Source: Thermomonas sp. | GTDB lineage: Bacteria > Pseudomonadota > Gammaproteobacteria > Xanthomonadales > Xanthomonadaceae | Length of the DNA: 64,000 nt | Direction of reading: 5' to 3' | Assembly: GCF_029945965.1 (NCBI RefSeq) | Contig: NZ_JAQSDO010000003.1 | Coordinates: 1 to 64,000, forward strand | In this document: positions 1-9,537 of the stretch, piece by piece | Layout of the letters: the number at the start of each line of letters is the position of its first letter | Position numbering within the stretch: position 1 is the first letter of the stretch | Notes under the pieces: model-generated | What the model saw: the letters and a program-made list of their open reading frames with translations, nothing else | Told to the model about the DNA's origin: nothing | Database searches by the model: none | Translations under genes and position numbers: made by a program

Positions 1-57
1 ATCCGCGAAGGTGGCCGTACCGTCGGCGCCGGCGTGGTCGCCAAGATCATCAAGTGA
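1..57 (+). CDS. tuf: Elongation factor Tu, C-terminal end (partial)
   Basis: Only the last 18 codons and the TGA stop are in the window. They read IREGGRTVGAGVVAKIIK, the hallmark C-terminus of EF-Tu, the GTPase that delivers aminoacyl-tRNA to the ribosome in the cytoplasm. Position just ahead of rpsJ matches the str-S10 arrangement of gammaproteobacteria. The rest of the gene lies upstream of the window. Confidence 0.95.
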   Translation: MREGGRTVGAGVVAKIIK

Positions 58-87
58 GGCTCTTAAATTAAGAGCGCCGGCTGAGAT

Positions 88-115
88 AGAAGGACGCGCA
101 TCAGCGCGTCCTTCT
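88..115 (+). terminator. Perfect 12-bp hairpin after tuf
   Basis: The arms AGAAGGACGCGC (88-99) and GCGCGTCCTTCT (104-115) are exact complements around a 4-nt loop, 31 bases after the tuf stop. No T-run follows, so this may be a weak or Rho-assisted terminator, or a 3'-end stabilising hairpin, rather than a standard intrinsic terminator. Confidence 0.5.
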
Positions 116-201
116 GGCCAAATATCGGTGAGGCAGGATGCCGAACGTGCACTGCTCCCGGCATGGATACCGGTGAATCTAGAGAAAAATTGAAATCGCG
201 C

Positions 202-231
202 TTGCATCGGGCGGTTTCATGACGTTAGAAT
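202..231 (+). promoter_or_regulatory. Candidate sigma-70 promoter of the S10 operon
   Basis: TTGCAT (202-207) and TAGAAT (226-231) are separated by 18 bases. It lies 309 bases before the rpsJ start, predicting a leader of about 300 nt. A long S10 leader is known in E. coli, where it is the target of L4 autoregulation. Start site not tested. Confidence 0.6.
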
Positions 232-403
232 GCAAGACCACTAGCGGCAAGTCATTTCGGATTGCTCGCGGATAGCGAAAAGAGGTGCAGGAAGCACCTC
301 GTATTCGCCAGACATGGAGATGTCGCGCGGCAGGGCCTCGTCCGTTCCGGAGATTTCCGGGACACATTGACGGGGCCACTCGTGCGTTCATGCAATCCAT
401 CTG

Positions 404-430
404 GCGGACCGGGCAACCGGCCCGCTTTTT
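404..430 (+). promoter_or_regulatory. Attenuator-like terminator hairpin in the S10 leader
   Basis: GCGGACCGG (404-412) pairs with CCGGCCCGC (417-425) with one A-C mismatch around a GCAA (GNRA) loop. TTTTT (426-430) follows at once. It sits between the candidate promoter and rpsJ. In E. coli the S10 leader holds a hairpin with a U-run where ribosomal protein L4 provokes transcription termination; this looks like the functional equivalent. A second hairpin, GAGGTGC (282-288) with GCACCTC (294-300), lies upstream in the leader. Confidence 0.6.
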
Positions 431-539
431 GTTTCAGCCGCTTTTCTTCACCAAGCGGTACTGCAAGACCGTTGTTTCCACGGGGTGTGGCGCACCTAGC
501 CGTCCACCTGTCGCTCTTTAGATACAAAGGACTCCTCCC

Positions 540-851
<312 letters not shown>

Positions 852-862
852 GGACGACACAG

Positions 863-1519
863 ATGAGCGCGAAGAAATATTCGCTCGGCATCGTTGGTCG
901 CAAGGCCGGCATGAGCCGCATGTTCACCGAGGACGGCAAGTCCATCCCGGTGACCCTGATCGAGGCCACCCCGAACCGCATCACCCAGGTGAAGACCGTC
1001 GAGACCGATGGCTACTCTGCTGTACAGGTGACTGCGGGCGTGAAGCGCGCCTCGCTATTGAACAAGCCGGCCACCGGCCACCTGGCCAAGGCCAAAGTGG
1101 AAGCGGGTCGCGGCCTGTGGGAACTGCGCGTGGAAGCCGATCAGATCGGTGGCTATGAAGTGGGCGGCGAGATCAAGGCCGACATCTTCAGTGAAGGCCA
1201 GATCGTCGACGTCCAGGGCGTGACCAAGGGCAAGGGCTTCCAGGGCACGATCAAGCGCTGGAACTTCAAGATGGGCGATGCCACCCACGGCAACTCGCTG
1301 TCGCACCGTTCGCCGGGCTCCATCGGCCAGCGCCAGACCCCGGGTCGCGTGTTCCCGGGCAAAAAGATGTCCGGCCACATGGGCGACGTCAACCAGACCA
1401 CGCAGAACCTGCTGGTAGTCAAGGTTGACGCCGAGCGCGGTCTTATTGCCGTGCGCGGTGCCGTGCCGGGTGCGCCGGGTGGCGATGTGATCGTGCGCCC
1501 GACGAGCAAGGGAGTCTGA
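863..1519 (+). CDS. rplC: 50S ribosomal protein L3
   Basis: 218 aa, normal length. L3 is one of the first proteins to bind 23S rRNA and reaches toward the peptidyl-transferase centre through its central loop. The conserved [14 protein letters not shown] stretch and the glycine-rich [20 protein letters not shown] loop region are visible. The loop holds the glutamine that is methylated by PrmB in enterobacteria. Starts after an AGGAC motif; rplD begins three bases after its stop, consistent with one mRNA. Confidence 0.98.
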   Translation: MSAKKYSLGIVGRKAGMSRMFTEDGKSIPVTLIEATPNRITQVKTVETDGYSAVQVTAGVKRASLLNKPATGHLAKAKVEAGRGLWELRVEADQIGGYEVGGEIKADIFSEGQIVDVQGVTKGKGFQGTIKRWNFKMGDATHGNSLSHRSPGSIGQRQTPGRVFPGKKMSGHMGDVNQTTQNLLVVKVDAERGLIAVRGAVPGAPGGDVIVRPTSKGV

Positions 1520-1521
1520 TC

Positions 1522-2127
1522 ATGGAACTCAACATCAACGGTAGCGCCAATACATTGTCGGTTTCCGACGCAGTGTTCGGCCGCGAGTTCAGCCAGGACC
1601 TGGTACATCAGGTCGTGGTGGCTTACCGCAACGCTGGTCGTGCCGGGACCAAGGCGCAGAAGACCCGTTCGGAAGTCAGAGGCACCACCAAGAAGTCGAA
1701 GAAGCAGAAGGGCGGCGGCGCGCGTCACGGCGCATTGACGGCCCCGATCTTCGTCGGCGGCGGCGTGACCTTCGCGGCCAAGCCGCGCAGCTTCGCGCAG
1801 AAGGTCAACCGCAAGATGTACCGCGCGGCGATGGCTGCGATCCTGTCCGAGCTGAATCGCCAGGGCCGGATCATGGTGGTCGAGGGCTTCGAGCTCGATT
1901 CGCCGAAGACCACCGGCATGATCGCCAAGCTCAAGGACCTCAACGTCGGCCAGCGTCCGCTGATCGTCACCGAGGACGCCACCGAGAACCTGTACCTGTC
2001 CGCCCGCAACTTGCGCTACGTGCAGGTCCGCGATGTGCAGGGCCTGGATCCGGTCGCGTTGGTTGGCGCCGACACCGTGGTGATGACCGCCGACGCGATC
2101 AAGAAAATCGAGGAGTGGCTGGCATGA
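1522..2127 (+). CDS. rplD: 50S ribosomal protein L4
   Basis: 201 aa, normal length. L4 binds 23S rRNA and lines the peptide exit tunnel through a long basic loop, visible here as a lysine/arginine-rich stretch around residues 50-75 ([15 protein letters not shown]). In E. coli L4 also represses its own operon by binding the S10 leader, and a matching attenuator-like hairpin exists upstream of rpsJ here. An AGGGAG ribosome-binding site overlaps the end of rplC. The stop overlaps the rplW start (ATGA). Confidence 0.98.
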   Translation: MELNINGSANTLSVSDAVFGREFSQDLVHQVVVAYRNAGRAGTKAQKTRSEVRGTTKKSKKQKGGGARHGALTAPIFVGGGVTFAAKPRSFAQKVNRKMYRAAMAAILSELNRQGRIMVVEGFELDSPKTTGMIAKLKDLNVGQRPLIVTEDATENLYLSARNLRYVQVRDVQGLDPVALVGADTVVMTADAIKKIEEWLA

Positions 2128-2423
2128 GCACCGCCAATTTGTACGAAGTGATTCGTGCGCCGCGTGTGTCTGAAAAGACAGCGCGCCTGCAGGAAGTCTC
2201 CAACCAATACGTTTTCGATATCGCGAAGACTGCAACCAAGGCCGATGTAAAGGCCGCGATTGAGCAGATCTTTTCGGTCAAGGTTAAAGCGGTGAACGTG
2301 GTGAACGTGAAGGGCAAAGCCAAAGCCTTCAAGAATCGCCAGGGTCGCCGTAATGACTGGAAGAAGGCGTACGTCACGCTGGCCGAAGGCCAGTCGATTG
2401 ACGTGATGACGGCCTCGGCCTGA
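2124..2423 (+). CDS. rplW: 50S ribosomal protein L23
   Basis: 99 aa, full length. L23 sits at the tunnel exit and is the docking point for trigger factor and SRP. The ATG at 2124 overlaps the rplD stop, giving translational coupling. An in-frame ATG nine bases upstream exists but would lengthen the overlap and add non-conserved residues. The sequence [16 protein letters not shown] is the usual L23 N-terminus. Confidence 0.97.
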   Translation: MSTANLYEVIRAPRVSEKTARLQEVSNQYVFDIAKTATKADVKAAIEQIFSVKVKAVNVVNVKGKAKAFKNRQGRRNDWKKAYVTLAEGQSIDVMTASA

Positions 2424-2434
2424 GGAACTAGTCC

Positions 2435-3262
2435 ATGGCATTGATGACATTCAAACCCACCTCGCCCGGCCGTCGTTCGATGGTCCGCGTGGTGACGCCG
2501 GGTCTGCACAAGGGCGCGCCGCATGCGGCGTTGCTTGAGCCGCAGAGCAACAGCGGTGGTCGTAATCACCACGGCCGCATCACCACCCGCCACATCGGTG
2601 GTGGCCACAAGCAGCATTACCGCGTGATCGACTTCAAGCGCGACAAGGAAGGCATCCCGGCGCGCGTGGAACGGATCGAATACGATCCCAACCGCACCGC
2701 GCACATTGCCCTGCTTTGCTACGCAGACGGCGAGCGTCGCTACATCATCGCGCCCAAGGGCCTGAAGGCCGGCGATCAGGTGATCGCGGGCCGTGATGCG
2801 CCGATCAAGGCAGGCAACACCTTGCCGCTGCGCAACATCCCGGTCGGCTCGACCGTGCATTGCATCGAGATGAAGCCGGGCAAGGGTGCGCAGATCGCGC
2901 GTGCCGCCGGCGCCGGCGTCCAGCTGGTCGCTCGTGAGGGCGTCTACGCGATGCTCCGCCTGCGTTCGGGCGAGATGCGCAAGGTGCCGGCCGAGTGCCG
3001 TGCCACCATCGGCGAAGTCAGCAATGATGAGCACAACCTCGAGAAGCTGGGCAAGGCAGGCGCCAAGCGCTGGCGCGGCGTCAGGCCGACTGTGCGTGGT
3101 GCTGCCATGAACCCGGTCGACCACCCGCATGGTGGCGGCGAGGCGAAGGCTGGCCAGGGCAACCCGCATCCGGTCACCCCGTGGGGCGTGCCGACCAAGG
3201 GTTACAAGACGCGCAAGAACAAGCGCACGCAGCAGTTCATCGTTCGCGATCGCAGGAGCTAA
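2435..3262 (+). CDS. rplB: 50S ribosomal protein L2
   Basis: 275 aa, as expected. L2 is a highly conserved 23S rRNA-binding protein needed for subunit joining and peptidyl transfer. The C-terminal motif [12 protein letters not shown] carries the universally conserved histidine (HPHGGG). GAGGAA serves as the ribosome-binding site ahead of the ATG. Lies between rplW and rpsS in canonical order. Confidence 0.98.
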   Translation: MALMTFKPTSPGRRSMVRVVTPGLHKGAPHAALLEPQSNSGGRNHHGRITTRHIGGGHKQHYRVIDFKRDKEGIPARVERIEYDPNRTAHIALLCYADGERRYIIAPKGLKAGDQVIAGRDAPIKAGNTLPLRNIPVGSTVHCIEMKPGKGAQIARAAGAGVQLVAREGVYAMLRLRSGEMRKVPAECRATIGEVSNDEHNLEKLGKAGAKRWRGVRPTVRGAAMNPVDHPHGGGEAKAGQGNPHPVTPWGVPTKGYKTRKNKRTQQFIVRDRRS

Positions 3263-3268
3263 TCGGCA

Positions 3269-3541
3269 ATGGCACGTTCACTCAAGAAAGGCCCGTTCAT
3301 CGACCATCATCTTCAGAAGAAGGTGGATGCCGCGAGTCCAAACAGCAAGAAGCCGATCAAGACCTGGTCGCGCCGCTCGACGATCCTGCCGGAGATGATT
3401 GGCTTCACCATCGCCGTGCACAACGGTCGCAACCACATCCCGGTGCTGGTCAACGAGAACATGGTTGGCCACAAACTCGGTGAGTTCGCCCTGACCCGTA
3501 CCTTCAAGGGTCATGGCGGCGACAAGAAGAGCGGGAAGTAA
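3269..3541 (+). CDS. rpsS: 30S ribosomal protein S19
   Basis: 90 aa, normal length. S19 forms a complex with S13 in the 30S head near the A and P sites. It opens [15 protein letters not shown], the standard S19 N-terminus, and ends with the basic [10 protein letters not shown] tail. An AGGAG site lies upstream. rplV follows ten bases after the stop. Confidence 0.98.
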   Translation: MARSLKKGPFIDHHLQKKVDAASPNSKKPIKTWSRRSTILPEMIGFTIAVHNGRNHIPVLVNENMVGHKLGEFALTRTFKGHGGDKKSGK

Positions 3542-3551
3542 GGAGATGACC

Positions 3552-3887
3552 ATGGAAGCGAAAGCCATCCTGCGCAGTGCGCGCATCTCCGCCCAGAAAG
3601 TTCGTCTGGTCGCGGATCAGATCCGCGGGTTGTCGGCCGAACGCGCCGTCAACCTGTTGAAATTCTCGGACAAGAAAGCCGCCCACATGATCCGCAAGGT
3701 CGTGGAGTCTGCAATCGCCAATGCCGAGAACAACAACGGCGCCGACGTCGATGAGCTCAAGGTCAAGACCATCATGGTCGACGAAGGTCCATCGTTGAAG
3801 CGCTTCATGGCGCGTGCGAAGGGTCGTGGCACGCGCATCGTCAAGCGCACCAGCCACATCACCGTCATCGTCGGCGAGGGCAAGTAA
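3552..3887 (+). CDS. rplV: 50S ribosomal protein L22
   Basis: 111 aa. L22 contributes a beta-hairpin to the exit tunnel and interacts with all 23S domains. I chose the ATG at 3552 ([13 protein letters not shown]) because it has AAGGAG at proper spacing and matches the family start. An ATG two codons earlier (3546) lies too close to that site. The conserved RAKGRGTRI hairpin tip is visible near the C-terminus, where macrolide-resistance changes occur in other species. rpsC starts one base after the stop. Confidence 0.97.
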   Translation: MEAKAILRSARISAQKVRLVADQIRGLSAERAVNLLKFSDKKAAHMIRKVVESAIANAENNNGADVDELKVKTIMVDEGPSLKRFMARAKGRGTRIVKRTSHITVIVGEGK

Positions 3888-3888
3888 T

Positions 3889-4632
3889 ATGGGTCATAAA
3901 GTCAATCCGATCGGCATCCGCCTGGGCATTTCCAAGGACTGGAATTCCAAGTGGTACGCCGGCAAGAAGCACTTCGCCGATTACCTGGCAGCCGACCTGA
4001 AGGTTCGCGAGATGCTTCGCAAGAAGCTGGCCCAGGCCGGCATCAGCAAGATCCTGATCGAACGTCCGGCCAACAATGCCCGCGTGACCATCCACACCGC
4101 CCGTCCGGGCGTGGTGATTGGCAAGCGCGGCGAGGACATCGAGAAGCTGCGCAAGGAAGTGTCGGACGTGATGGGCGTTCCGGCCCACATCAATGTCACC
4201 GAAGTGCGCAAGCCCGAGCTCGATGCACAGCTGGTCGCCGAGTCGATCGCGCAGCAGCTTGAGCGCCGCATCATGTTCCGCCGTGCAATGAAGCGTGCGG
4301 TCGGCAATGCGATGCGCCTGGGCGCACTGGGTATCAAGGTCAATGTCGCCGGTCGCCTAAACGGCGCCGAGATCGCGCGTTCCGAGTGGTATCGCGAAGG
4401 CCGCGTGCCGTTGCATACCCTGCGCGCGGACATCGATTACGGGTTCGCCGAAGCAAAGACCACCTACGGGATCATCGGGATCAAGGTGTGGGTCTACAAG
4501 GGCGAGATTTTCGATTTCAGCCAGGTCGGACAGGACAAGCAGGACGACTCACCGCGCAACGATCGCAATGATCGTGGCGACCGCGAGCGTCCGCGTGGCC
4601 CGCGCCGCGATCGTGGCGAAGCGAGGGATTAA
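3889..4632 (+). CDS. rpsC: 30S ribosomal protein S3
   Basis: 247 aa. S3 guards the mRNA entry channel and contributes to helicase activity of the 30S subunit. It starts [14 protein letters not shown], has the KH-domain GxxG loop as GKRG (in [10 protein letters not shown]), and ends in an Arg/Asp-rich low-complexity tail of about 30 residues ([20 protein letters not shown]). That tail is longer and more repetitive than the E. coli tail but common in this order. Nearly abuts rplV upstream and rplP downstream. Confidence 0.97.
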   Translation: MGHKVNPIGIRLGISKDWNSKWYAGKKHFADYLAADLKVREMLRKKLAQAGISKILIERPANNARVTIHTARPGVVIGKRGEDIEKLRKEVSDVMGVPAHINVTEVRKPELDAQLVAESIAQQLERRIMFRRAMKRAVGNAMRLGALGIKVNVAGRLNGAEIARSEWYREGRVPLHTLRADIDYGFAEAKTTYGIIGIKVWVYKGEIFDFSQVGQDKQDDSPRNDRNDRGDRERPRGPRRDRGEARD

Positions 4633-4634
4633 TC

Positions 4635-5048
4635 ATGTTGCAACCCAAGCGAACCAAATACCGCAAGATGCACAAGGGTCGCAATGACGGCCTGGCATGG
4701 TGCGGCAATGCAGTCAGTTTCGGCGAGTATGGCCTGAAGGCCACGACGCACGGCCGTCTGACCGCGCGCCAGATCGAGGCCGCGCGTCGTTCCATCAGTC
4801 GTTACGTGAAGCGTGGCGGCAAGATGTGGATTCGCGTGTTCCCGGACAAGCCGATCACCAAGAAGCCGATCGAAGTCCGCATGGGCTCCGGCAAGGGCAA
4901 CGTCGAGTACTGGGTCGCCGAGATCCAGCCCGGCCGCATGATCTATGAAATCGAGGGTGTCGATGAAACGACAGCGCGCGAGGCGTTCCGCCTGGCCGCA
5001 GCCAAGCTCTCGGTCAATACCACTTTCGTGACCCGGACGGTGCGCTGA
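4635..5048 (+). CDS. rplP: 50S ribosomal protein L16
   Basis: 137 aa, normal length. L16 organises the A-site tRNA-binding region of the 50S subunit. It begins [19 protein letters not shown] and contains the conserved [12 protein letters not shown] segment whose arginine is hydroxylated by YcfD in E. coli. The stop overlaps the rpmC start by one base (TGATG). Confidence 0.98.
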   Translation: MLQPKRTKYRKMHKGRNDGLAWCGNAVSFGEYGLKATTHGRLTARQIEAARRSISRYVKRGGKMWIRVFPDKPITKKPIEVRMGSGKGNVEYWVAEIQPGRMIYEIEGVDETTAREAFRLAAAKLSVNTTFVTRTVR

Positions 5049-5233
5049 TGGAACTCAAGCAATTACGTCAGAAGTCGGCGGACGAGCTCAAGGCCCATCT
5101 GCTCGATTTGCAGAAAGAGCGCTTCGCGCTGCGCATGCAGAAGGCCACCGGCCAGCAAGCAAAGACCCACGAGGCCCGCCGCGTGCGTCGCGAGATTGCT
5201 CGCGTCAACACGCTGCTCGGGCAGCAGAAGTAA
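5048..5233 (+). CDS. rpmC: 50S ribosomal protein L29
   Basis: 61 aa, normal for this small two-helix protein located near the exit tunnel beside L23. It starts [18 protein letters not shown] and ends with the usual [11 protein letters not shown] helix. Its start shares a base with the rplP stop, indicating coupled translation. Confidence 0.96.
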   Translation: MELKQLRQKSADELKAHLLDLQKERFALRMQKATGQQAKTHEARRVRREIARVNTLLGQQK

Positions 5234-5245
5234 GGAGCTGCCGCG

Positions 5246-5509
5246 ATGACCGAAATTACCAAGAAGCTGCACACGGTCGAAGGCCGCGTCGTCAGCAACA
5301 AGATGGACAAGACCGTGACGGTGCTGGTGGAGCGTCAGGTCAAGCACGCGCTGTACGGCAAGTACATCCGTCGCTCGACCAAGCTGCATGCCCACGACGC
5401 CGAGAATTCGTGCAACGAGGGCGATACCGTCCGCGTGGCCGAATGCGCGCCGATGTCCAAAACCAAGAACTGGCGCGTGGTCGAGATCCTCGCCCGCGCA
5501 GCCGAGTAA
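5246..5509 (+). CDS. rpsQ: 30S ribosomal protein S17
   Basis: 87 aa. S17 is a primary 16S rRNA binding protein with an OB fold. The conserved [16 protein letters not shown] strand and [13 protein letters not shown] segment are clear. An AAGGAG site precedes the ATG. It is the last gene of the S10 group; rplN follows after a 16-base gap in the same transcription unit. Confidence 0.97.
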   Translation: MTEITKKLHTVEGRVVSNKMDKTVTVLVERQVKHALYGKYIRRSTKLHAHDAENSCNEGDTVRVAECAPMSKTKNWRVVEILARAAE

Positions 5510-5525
5510 GGGAGCAGAGACAGCC

Positions 5526-5894
5526 ATGATCCAGATGCAGAGCTATCTCGATGCCGCCGACAACTCGGGCGCCAAGGAACTGATGTGCATCAAGGTGCTG
5601 GGCGGCTCCAAGCGCCGCTACGCACACATTGGCGACATCATCAAGGTGACCGTGAAAGACGCGATCCCGCGCGGCAAGGTCAAGAAGGGCGACGTCTACG
5701 ACGCCGTCGTGGTCCGCACCCGCAAGGGTGTGCGCCGCGCCGATGGTTCGTTGATCCGCTTCGACGGCAACGCCGCGGTGCTGTTGAACAACAAGCATGA
5801 GCCGATCGGCACCCGCATCTTCGGGCCGGTGACGCGTGAGCTGCGCTCCGAGAAGTTCATGAAGATCGTCTCGCTCGCGCCTGAAGTGCTCTGA
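5526..5894 (+). CDS. rplN: 50S ribosomal protein L14
   Basis: 122 aa, exactly the usual length from the ATG at 5526 ([19 protein letters not shown]). Longer in-frame extensions upstream overlap rpsQ and are not conserved. L14 forms an intersubunit bridge with 16S rRNA and is the binding site of the silencing factor RsfS. First gene of the spc group. Confidence 0.98.
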   Translation: MIQMQSYLDAADNSGAKELMCIKVLGGSKRRYAHIGDIIKVTVKDAIPRGKVKKGDVYDAVVVRTRKGVRRADGSLIRFDGNAAVLLNNKHEPIGTRIFGPVTRELRSEKFMKIVSLAPEVL

Positions 5895-5908
5895 GCAGGG
5901 GAACAGAC

Positions 5909-6223
5909 ATGAATCGTATCAAGAAGGGTGACCAGGTCGTGGTCACCACCGGCAACAAGAAGATCAAGGGCCAGACTGGCGAAGTCCTGCGCGTAGATGG
6001 TGAGCGCGTGTTCGTCTCCAACCTGAACCTTGTCAAGCGACACACCAAGCCGAATCCGCAAGCCGGTCAGCCCGGTGGCGTGATCGAGCGCGAGGCGTCG
6101 ATCCACATTTCCAACGTGATGCCTGTCAACCCGGCGACGGGCAAGGGCGATCGCGTTGCAACCAAGGTGCTGGAGAATGGAAAGCGCATCCGCTTGTTCC
6201 GCTCCAACGGTGAGGCGATCTGA
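5909..6223 (+). CDS. rplX: 50S ribosomal protein L24
   Basis: 104 aa. L24 is an assembly-initiating 50S protein with a KOW motif, seen here as [19 protein letters not shown] at the N-terminus. A purine-rich AGGGGAA site precedes the ATG. rplE begins two bases after the stop. Confidence 0.97.
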   Translation: MNRIKKGDQVVVTTGNKKIKGQTGEVLRVDGERVFVSNLNLVKRHTKPNPQAGQPGGVIEREASIHISNVMPVNPATGKGDRVATKVLENGKRIRLFRSNGEAI

Positions 6224-6225
6224 TC

Positions 6226-6768
6226 ATGAGCACGCGTCTTGAAAAGTTCTACAAAGAAGAGGTTGTGCCGAAGCTGATGAAGCAGTTCGGCTACACCAAC
6301 GTGATGGAAGTCCCCAAGCTGACCAAGATCACGCTCAACATGGGCGTGGGCGAGGCGGCCACCAACAAGAAGATCCTCGAGAATGCGGTGGCCGACATGG
6401 CCAAGATCGCTGGTCAGAAGCCGATCGTCACCAAGTCGAAAGTCTCGGTGGCCAGCTTCAAGATCCGCGACGGTTGGCCGATCGGCGCCAAGGTGACCTT
6501 GCGTCGCGCCAAGATGTTCGAGTTCCTGGACCGCCTGATCAACATCTCGCTGCCGCGCGTGCGCGACTTCCGTGGCGTGTCGGGTCGTTCGTTCGACGGT
6601 CGTGGCAACTACAACATGGGCGTGAAGGAACAGATTATCTTCCCCGAGATCGACTTCGATGCTGTCGATGCGATGCGCGGCATGGATATCGCCATCACCA
6701 CCACCGCGAAGACCGACGCCGAGGCCAAGGCCCTGCTCGAAGCCTTCCGCTTCCCGTTCCGGAACTGA
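6226..6768 (+). CDS. rplE: 50S ribosomal protein L5
   Basis: 180 aa. L5 binds 5S rRNA and contacts P-site tRNA in the central protuberance. The motifs LNMGVGEA and the C-terminal [20 protein letters not shown] are typical. GAGG upstream of the ATG overlaps the end of rplX. In E. coli the spc repressor S8 binds mRNA near this gene; whether that site exists here cannot be judged by eye. Confidence 0.98.
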   Translation: MSTRLEKFYKEEVVPKLMKQFGYTNVMEVPKLTKITLNMGVGEAATNKKILENAVADMAKIAGQKPIVTKSKVSVASFKIRDGWPIGAKVTLRRAKMFEFLDRLINISLPRVRDFRGVSGRSFDGRGNYNMGVKEQIIFPEIDFDAVDAMRGMDIAITTTAKTDAEAKALLEAFRFPFRN

Positions 6769-6776
6769 GGACAGAC

Positions 6777-7082
6777 ATGGCCAAGACTTCCATGATCAAC
6801 CGTGATCTCAAGCGCATCAAGCTTGCCAAGAAGTACGCTCCCAAGCGCGAAGCGCTGAAGAAGATCATCTCCAGCCAGGACGCATCCTACGAGGACAAGA
6901 TGGATGCGGCGATCAAGCTGCAGAAGCTGCCGCGTGACTCCTCGCCGAGCCGCCAGACCACACGCTGTGTAATTACTGGTCGCCCGCGTGCCGTTTACAG
7001 CAAGTTCGGCTTGGGCCGCAACGCGTTGCGCCAGGCGACCATGCGCGGCGACGTGCCTGGCCTGCGCAAGGCAAGCTGGTAA
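6777..7082 (+). CDS. rpsN: 30S ribosomal protein S14
   Basis: 101 aa, the long, zinc-free (C-minus) S14 form: the zinc-type CxxC pairs are absent. It starts [20 protein letters not shown] and ends GLRKASW, both standard. S14 belongs to the 30S head. Downstream, instead of the usual short spacer, 190 hairpin-rich bases separate it from rpsH. Confidence 0.97.
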   Translation: MAKTSMINRDLKRIKLAKKYAPKREALKKIISSQDASYEDKMDAAIKLQKLPRDSSPSRQTTRCVITGRPRAVYSKFGLGRNALRQATMRGDVPGLRKASW

Positions 7083-7272
7083 GCCAGAAAATTTGGTAAT
7101 AGTTCTGCTATAGTGGGCGGCTACCGCCCGTTTGGCAGGACGCCCCGCAAGGGGCAAACCGAAGGGCCCGCAGCGATGCGGGCCTTGCGACGCAGCAAAA
7201 CATTGCGGTAACGCAATCACTACAACTCGAATTCGCATTACGCGGATATCGGTACTCATCAGGGAAACTTCC
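7083..7272 (+). other. Structured 190-nt gap between rpsN and rpsH
   Basis: The gap holds three GC-rich hairpins in a row: GGGCGG/CCGCCC (7115-7129), GCCCC/GGGGC with a GCAA loop (7142-7155), and GGCCCGCA/TGCGGGCC with a GCGA loop (7165-7184). An extended -10-like TGCTATAGT (7106-7114) precedes them, without a convincing -35. No ORF of ribosomal type is seen. It may be an internal promoter with a structured leader, an mRNA processing or attenuation site, or inserted repeats. Confidence 0.5.
7106..7114 (+). promoter_or_regulatory. Possible extended -10 promoter ahead of rpsH
   Basis: TGCTATAGT fits an extended -10 (TGnTATAAT) with one mismatch. No good -35 lies 16-18 bases upstream. If active, it would give the distal spc genes an extra start with a structured leader of roughly 150 nt. 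Confidence 0.35.
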
Positions 7273-7668
7273 ATGAGCATGACTGATCCAATCGCCGACA
7301 TGCTGGTCCGCATCAAGAATGCGGCCGCTGTGGGCAAGCCGACGGTAAAGATGCCGTCTTCCAAGACCAAGGTCGCCATAGCCAACGTCCTCAAGAGCGA
7401 GGGTTACATTGGCGACGTGCGCATCACCCAGAACGGCGCCAAGGCCGAACTCGAGATCGGCCTGAAGTACTACGAAGGCAAGCCGGTGATCGAGACCCTG
7501 AAGCGCGTGTCGCGCTCGGGCCTGCGCCAGTATCGCGGCAAGGACGCGCTGCCCAAGGTCCTGAACGGCCTCGGCGTCGCCATCATCTCCACGTCCCGCG
7601 GCATCATGACCGACACCAACGCACGCCAGCAGGGCGTCGGTGGTGAAGTCCTGTGCATCGTGGCCTAA
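7273..7668 (+). CDS. rpsH: 30S ribosomal protein S8
   Basis: 131 aa from the ATG at 7273 ([17 protein letters not shown]), the family start; in-frame codons upstream lie in the structured gap and are not S8-like. S8 organises the central domain of 16S rRNA and in E. coli is the translational repressor of the spc operon. The C-terminal [20 protein letters not shown] motif, part of the RNA-binding surface, is intact. Confidence 0.97.
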   Translation: MSMTDPIADMLVRIKNAAAVGKPTVKMPSSKTKVAIANVLKSEGYIGDVRITQNGAKAELEIGLKYYEGKPVIETLKRVSRSGLRQYRGKDALPKVLNGLGVAIISTSRGIMTDTNARQQGVGGEVLCIVA

Positions 7669-7681
7669 GGGAGTAACGACA

Positions 7682-8209
7682 ATGTCCCGAGTCGCCAAGA
7701 AGCCGGTCGCCATCATCAAGGGTGTCGACCTGACCGTTCAGCCGGAACTGATCAGCGTCAAGGGCCCGAAGGGCACCCTGACCATTGCCAAGCCGGCTGG
7801 TATCGAAGTCAAGATCGAAGACGGCAACGCACTGCTGTCGGCCAACGATGTTTCGCTGGTGCCGCTGACCGGCACCCTGCGCGCGATCATCGCCAACATG
7901 GTGCATGGTGTGTCCACCGGCTTCGAGCGCAAGCTAGAGCTGGTCGGTGTTGGCTATCGCGCCGCCATGCAGGGCAAGGACCTGAACCTTTCGCTAGGGT
8001 TCTCGCACCCGGTGGTTTACGCGACGCCGGAAGGCATCACGATTACCACGCCGACGCAGACCGAGATCCTGGTCGCCGGTGCCGACAAGCAACAGGTCGG
8101 TGAAGTGGCCGCCAAGATCCGTGGGTACCGTCCGCCAGAGCCATACAAGGGCAAGGGCGTGAAGTATTCCGACGAAATCATCATCCGCAAGGAAGCCAAG
8201 AAGGCCTAA
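7682..8209 (+). CDS. rplF: 50S ribosomal protein L6
   Basis: 175 aa from the ATG at 7682 ([16 protein letters not shown]), preceded by AAGGGAG. L6 has two repeated domains and lies near the factor-binding site of the 50S subunit. The C-terminal motif [20 protein letters not shown] is diagnostic. rplR follows after 44 bases. Confidence 0.98.
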   Translation: MSRVAKKPVAIIKGVDLTVQPELISVKGPKGTLTIAKPAGIEVKIEDGNALLSANDVSLVPLTGTLRAIIANMVHGVSTGFERKLELVGVGYRAAMQGKDLNLSLGFSHPVVYATPEGITITTPTQTEILVAGADKQQVGEVAAKIRGYRPPEPYKGKGVKYSDEIIIRKEAKKA

Positions 8210-8253
8210 AGGCTCACCAGCCCCTGGCACTTCAGCTTTCGGAGACCAAGATC

Positions 8254-8607
8254 ATGCTCAAGAAAATCGCCCGCCTGCGCCGCGCCAAGTCCACCCGCTC
8301 GCGCATCCGTATCCTCGGCGTGCCACGTCTGTCGGTGCTGCGCACTGGTCAGCACCTATACGCCCAGCTGTTCAGCGCCGATGGCTCAAAGGTGCTGGCT
8401 TCGGCCTCCACCGTGCAGGCCGACGTGATGGCCGGCCTGAAGAACGGCAAGAACGCCGAAGCTGCTGCCAAGGTTGGCCAGATCATCGCCGAACGCGCCA
8501 AGGCCGCTGGTTATTTGAAGGTCGCGTTCGACCGCTCTGGCTACCGTTATCACGGTCGCGTCAAGGCGCTGGCCGATGCGGCCCGTGAAGGTGGCCTGCA
8601 GTTCTGA
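8254..8607 (+). CDS. rplR: 50S ribosomal protein L18
   Basis: 117 aa. L18 binds 5S rRNA with L5 and L25. Typical basic N-terminus ([17 protein letters not shown]) and C-terminal [26 protein letters not shown] region. CGGAGA precedes the ATG. A second atypically long spacer (180 nt, with hairpins) separates it from rpsE. Confidence 0.97.
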   Translation: MLKKIARLRRAKSTRSRIRILGVPRLSVLRTGQHLYAQLFSADGSKVLASASTVQADVMAGLKNGKNAEAAAKVGQIIAERAKAAGYLKVAFDRSGYRYHGRVKALADAAREGGLQF

Positions 8608-8787
8608 TTCACATTGAAGGCGTGGGGTTTCATCCCCATGCCTTGGGCTTGCTTTCTCGAAGCCTGCTTGCCGATGCAAGGTGCATCGGGCGCTTTGATC
8701 GGTTCCGGTCATGGCGAAACACCCGGTCCAGCCAACAACCATAAGCGGCAACGCCGCAAATATCCTTAATCAAGAAGAGACATCGAA
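8608..8787 (+). other. Structured 180-nt gap between rplR and rpsE
   Basis: Two hairpins are visible: GGCGTGGGG with CCCCATGCC (8619-8642, one G-U pair) and CCGATGC with GCATCGG (8671-8689). No T-run follows either, so neither is a typical terminator. No coding potential is seen. In most gammaproteobacteria these two genes are separated by only a few bases. Confidence 0.5.
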
Positions 8788-9318
8788 ATGGCAGATCCAC
8801 GCGAATCCCGCGGTCGTCGCGACCGCGAAGAAGTCGATGACGGCATGATCGAGAAGCTGATCGCGGTCAACCGCGTCAGCAAGACCGTCAAGGGCGGCCG
8901 CCAGTTCACCTTCACCGCACTGACGGTGGTGGGCGACGGCGCCGGCAGGATCGGCTTCGGTTATGGCAAGGCGCGCGAAGTGCCGGTGGCCATCCAGAAG
9001 TCGATGGAATACGCCCGCAAGAAAATGAGCTCCGTCGAACTGAACAACGGCACCCTGTTCCATCAGGTGAAGGCTCGCCACGGCGCCGCCAACGTGTTCA
9101 TGAAGCCAGCCTCCGAAGGTACCGGCGTAATCGCCGGTGGCGCGATGCGCGCCGTGCTGGAAGCGGTTGGCGTGAAGAATGTGCTGGCCAAGGCGGTCGG
9201 TTCACGTAACCCGATCAACCTGGTGCGTGCCACGATCCGCGGCCTGGAGTCGATGCACTCGCCTGCCAAGATTGCGGCCAAGCGCGGCAAGAAGGTGGAG
9301 GATCTGGCTCATGGCTAA
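8788..9318 (+). CDS. rpsE: 30S ribosomal protein S5
   Basis: 176 aa. S5 contributes to decoding accuracy and the mRNA entry channel. The RNA-binding motifs [12 protein letters not shown] and [14 protein letters not shown] are present. An AAGAGA site sits upstream of the ATG at 8788. Its 3' end overlaps the rpmD start by eight bases, so translation of the two is probably coupled. Confidence 0.98.
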   Translation: MADPRESRGRRDREEVDDGMIEKLIAVNRVSKTVKGGRQFTFTALTVVGDGAGRIGFGYGKAREVPVAIQKSMEYARKKMSSVELNNGTLFHQVKARHGAANVFMKPASEGTGVIAGGAMRAVLEAVGVKNVLAKAVGSRNPINLVRATIRGLESMHSPAKIAAKRGKKVEDLAHG

Positions 9319-9532
9319 GGACGACACCGCCCCGAAGGCGGCCTCAAAAGAGAGCCATGGCACCGTCACGGTGCGTCTGGTCAAGGGCCTGCGCGGTACC
9401 CAAGCACGTCATCGCCTGTCGGTGAAGGCGCTGGGCCTGGGCAAGCTCAACAGTGTCCGTGTGCTAAAGGACAGCCCGCAGGTACGCGGCCTGATCAACC
9501 AGCTGCACTACCTGGTCAAGGTCGAGGAGTAA
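9311..9532 (+). CDS. rpmD: 50S ribosomal protein L30
   Basis: 73 aa, somewhat longer than the roughly 60-aa E. coli protein because of about 12 extra N-terminal residues ([17 protein letters not shown]) before the conserved [12 protein letters not shown] start. The ATG at 9311 lies inside the end of rpsE. L30 is a small 50S protein. A later start codon giving the short form is not apparent, so the extension is probably real. Confidence 0.95.
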   Translation: MAKDDTAPKAASKESHGTVTVRLVKGLRGTQARHRLSVKALGLGKLNSVRVLKDSPQVRGLINQLHYLVKVEE

Positions 9533-9537
9533 TCGAT

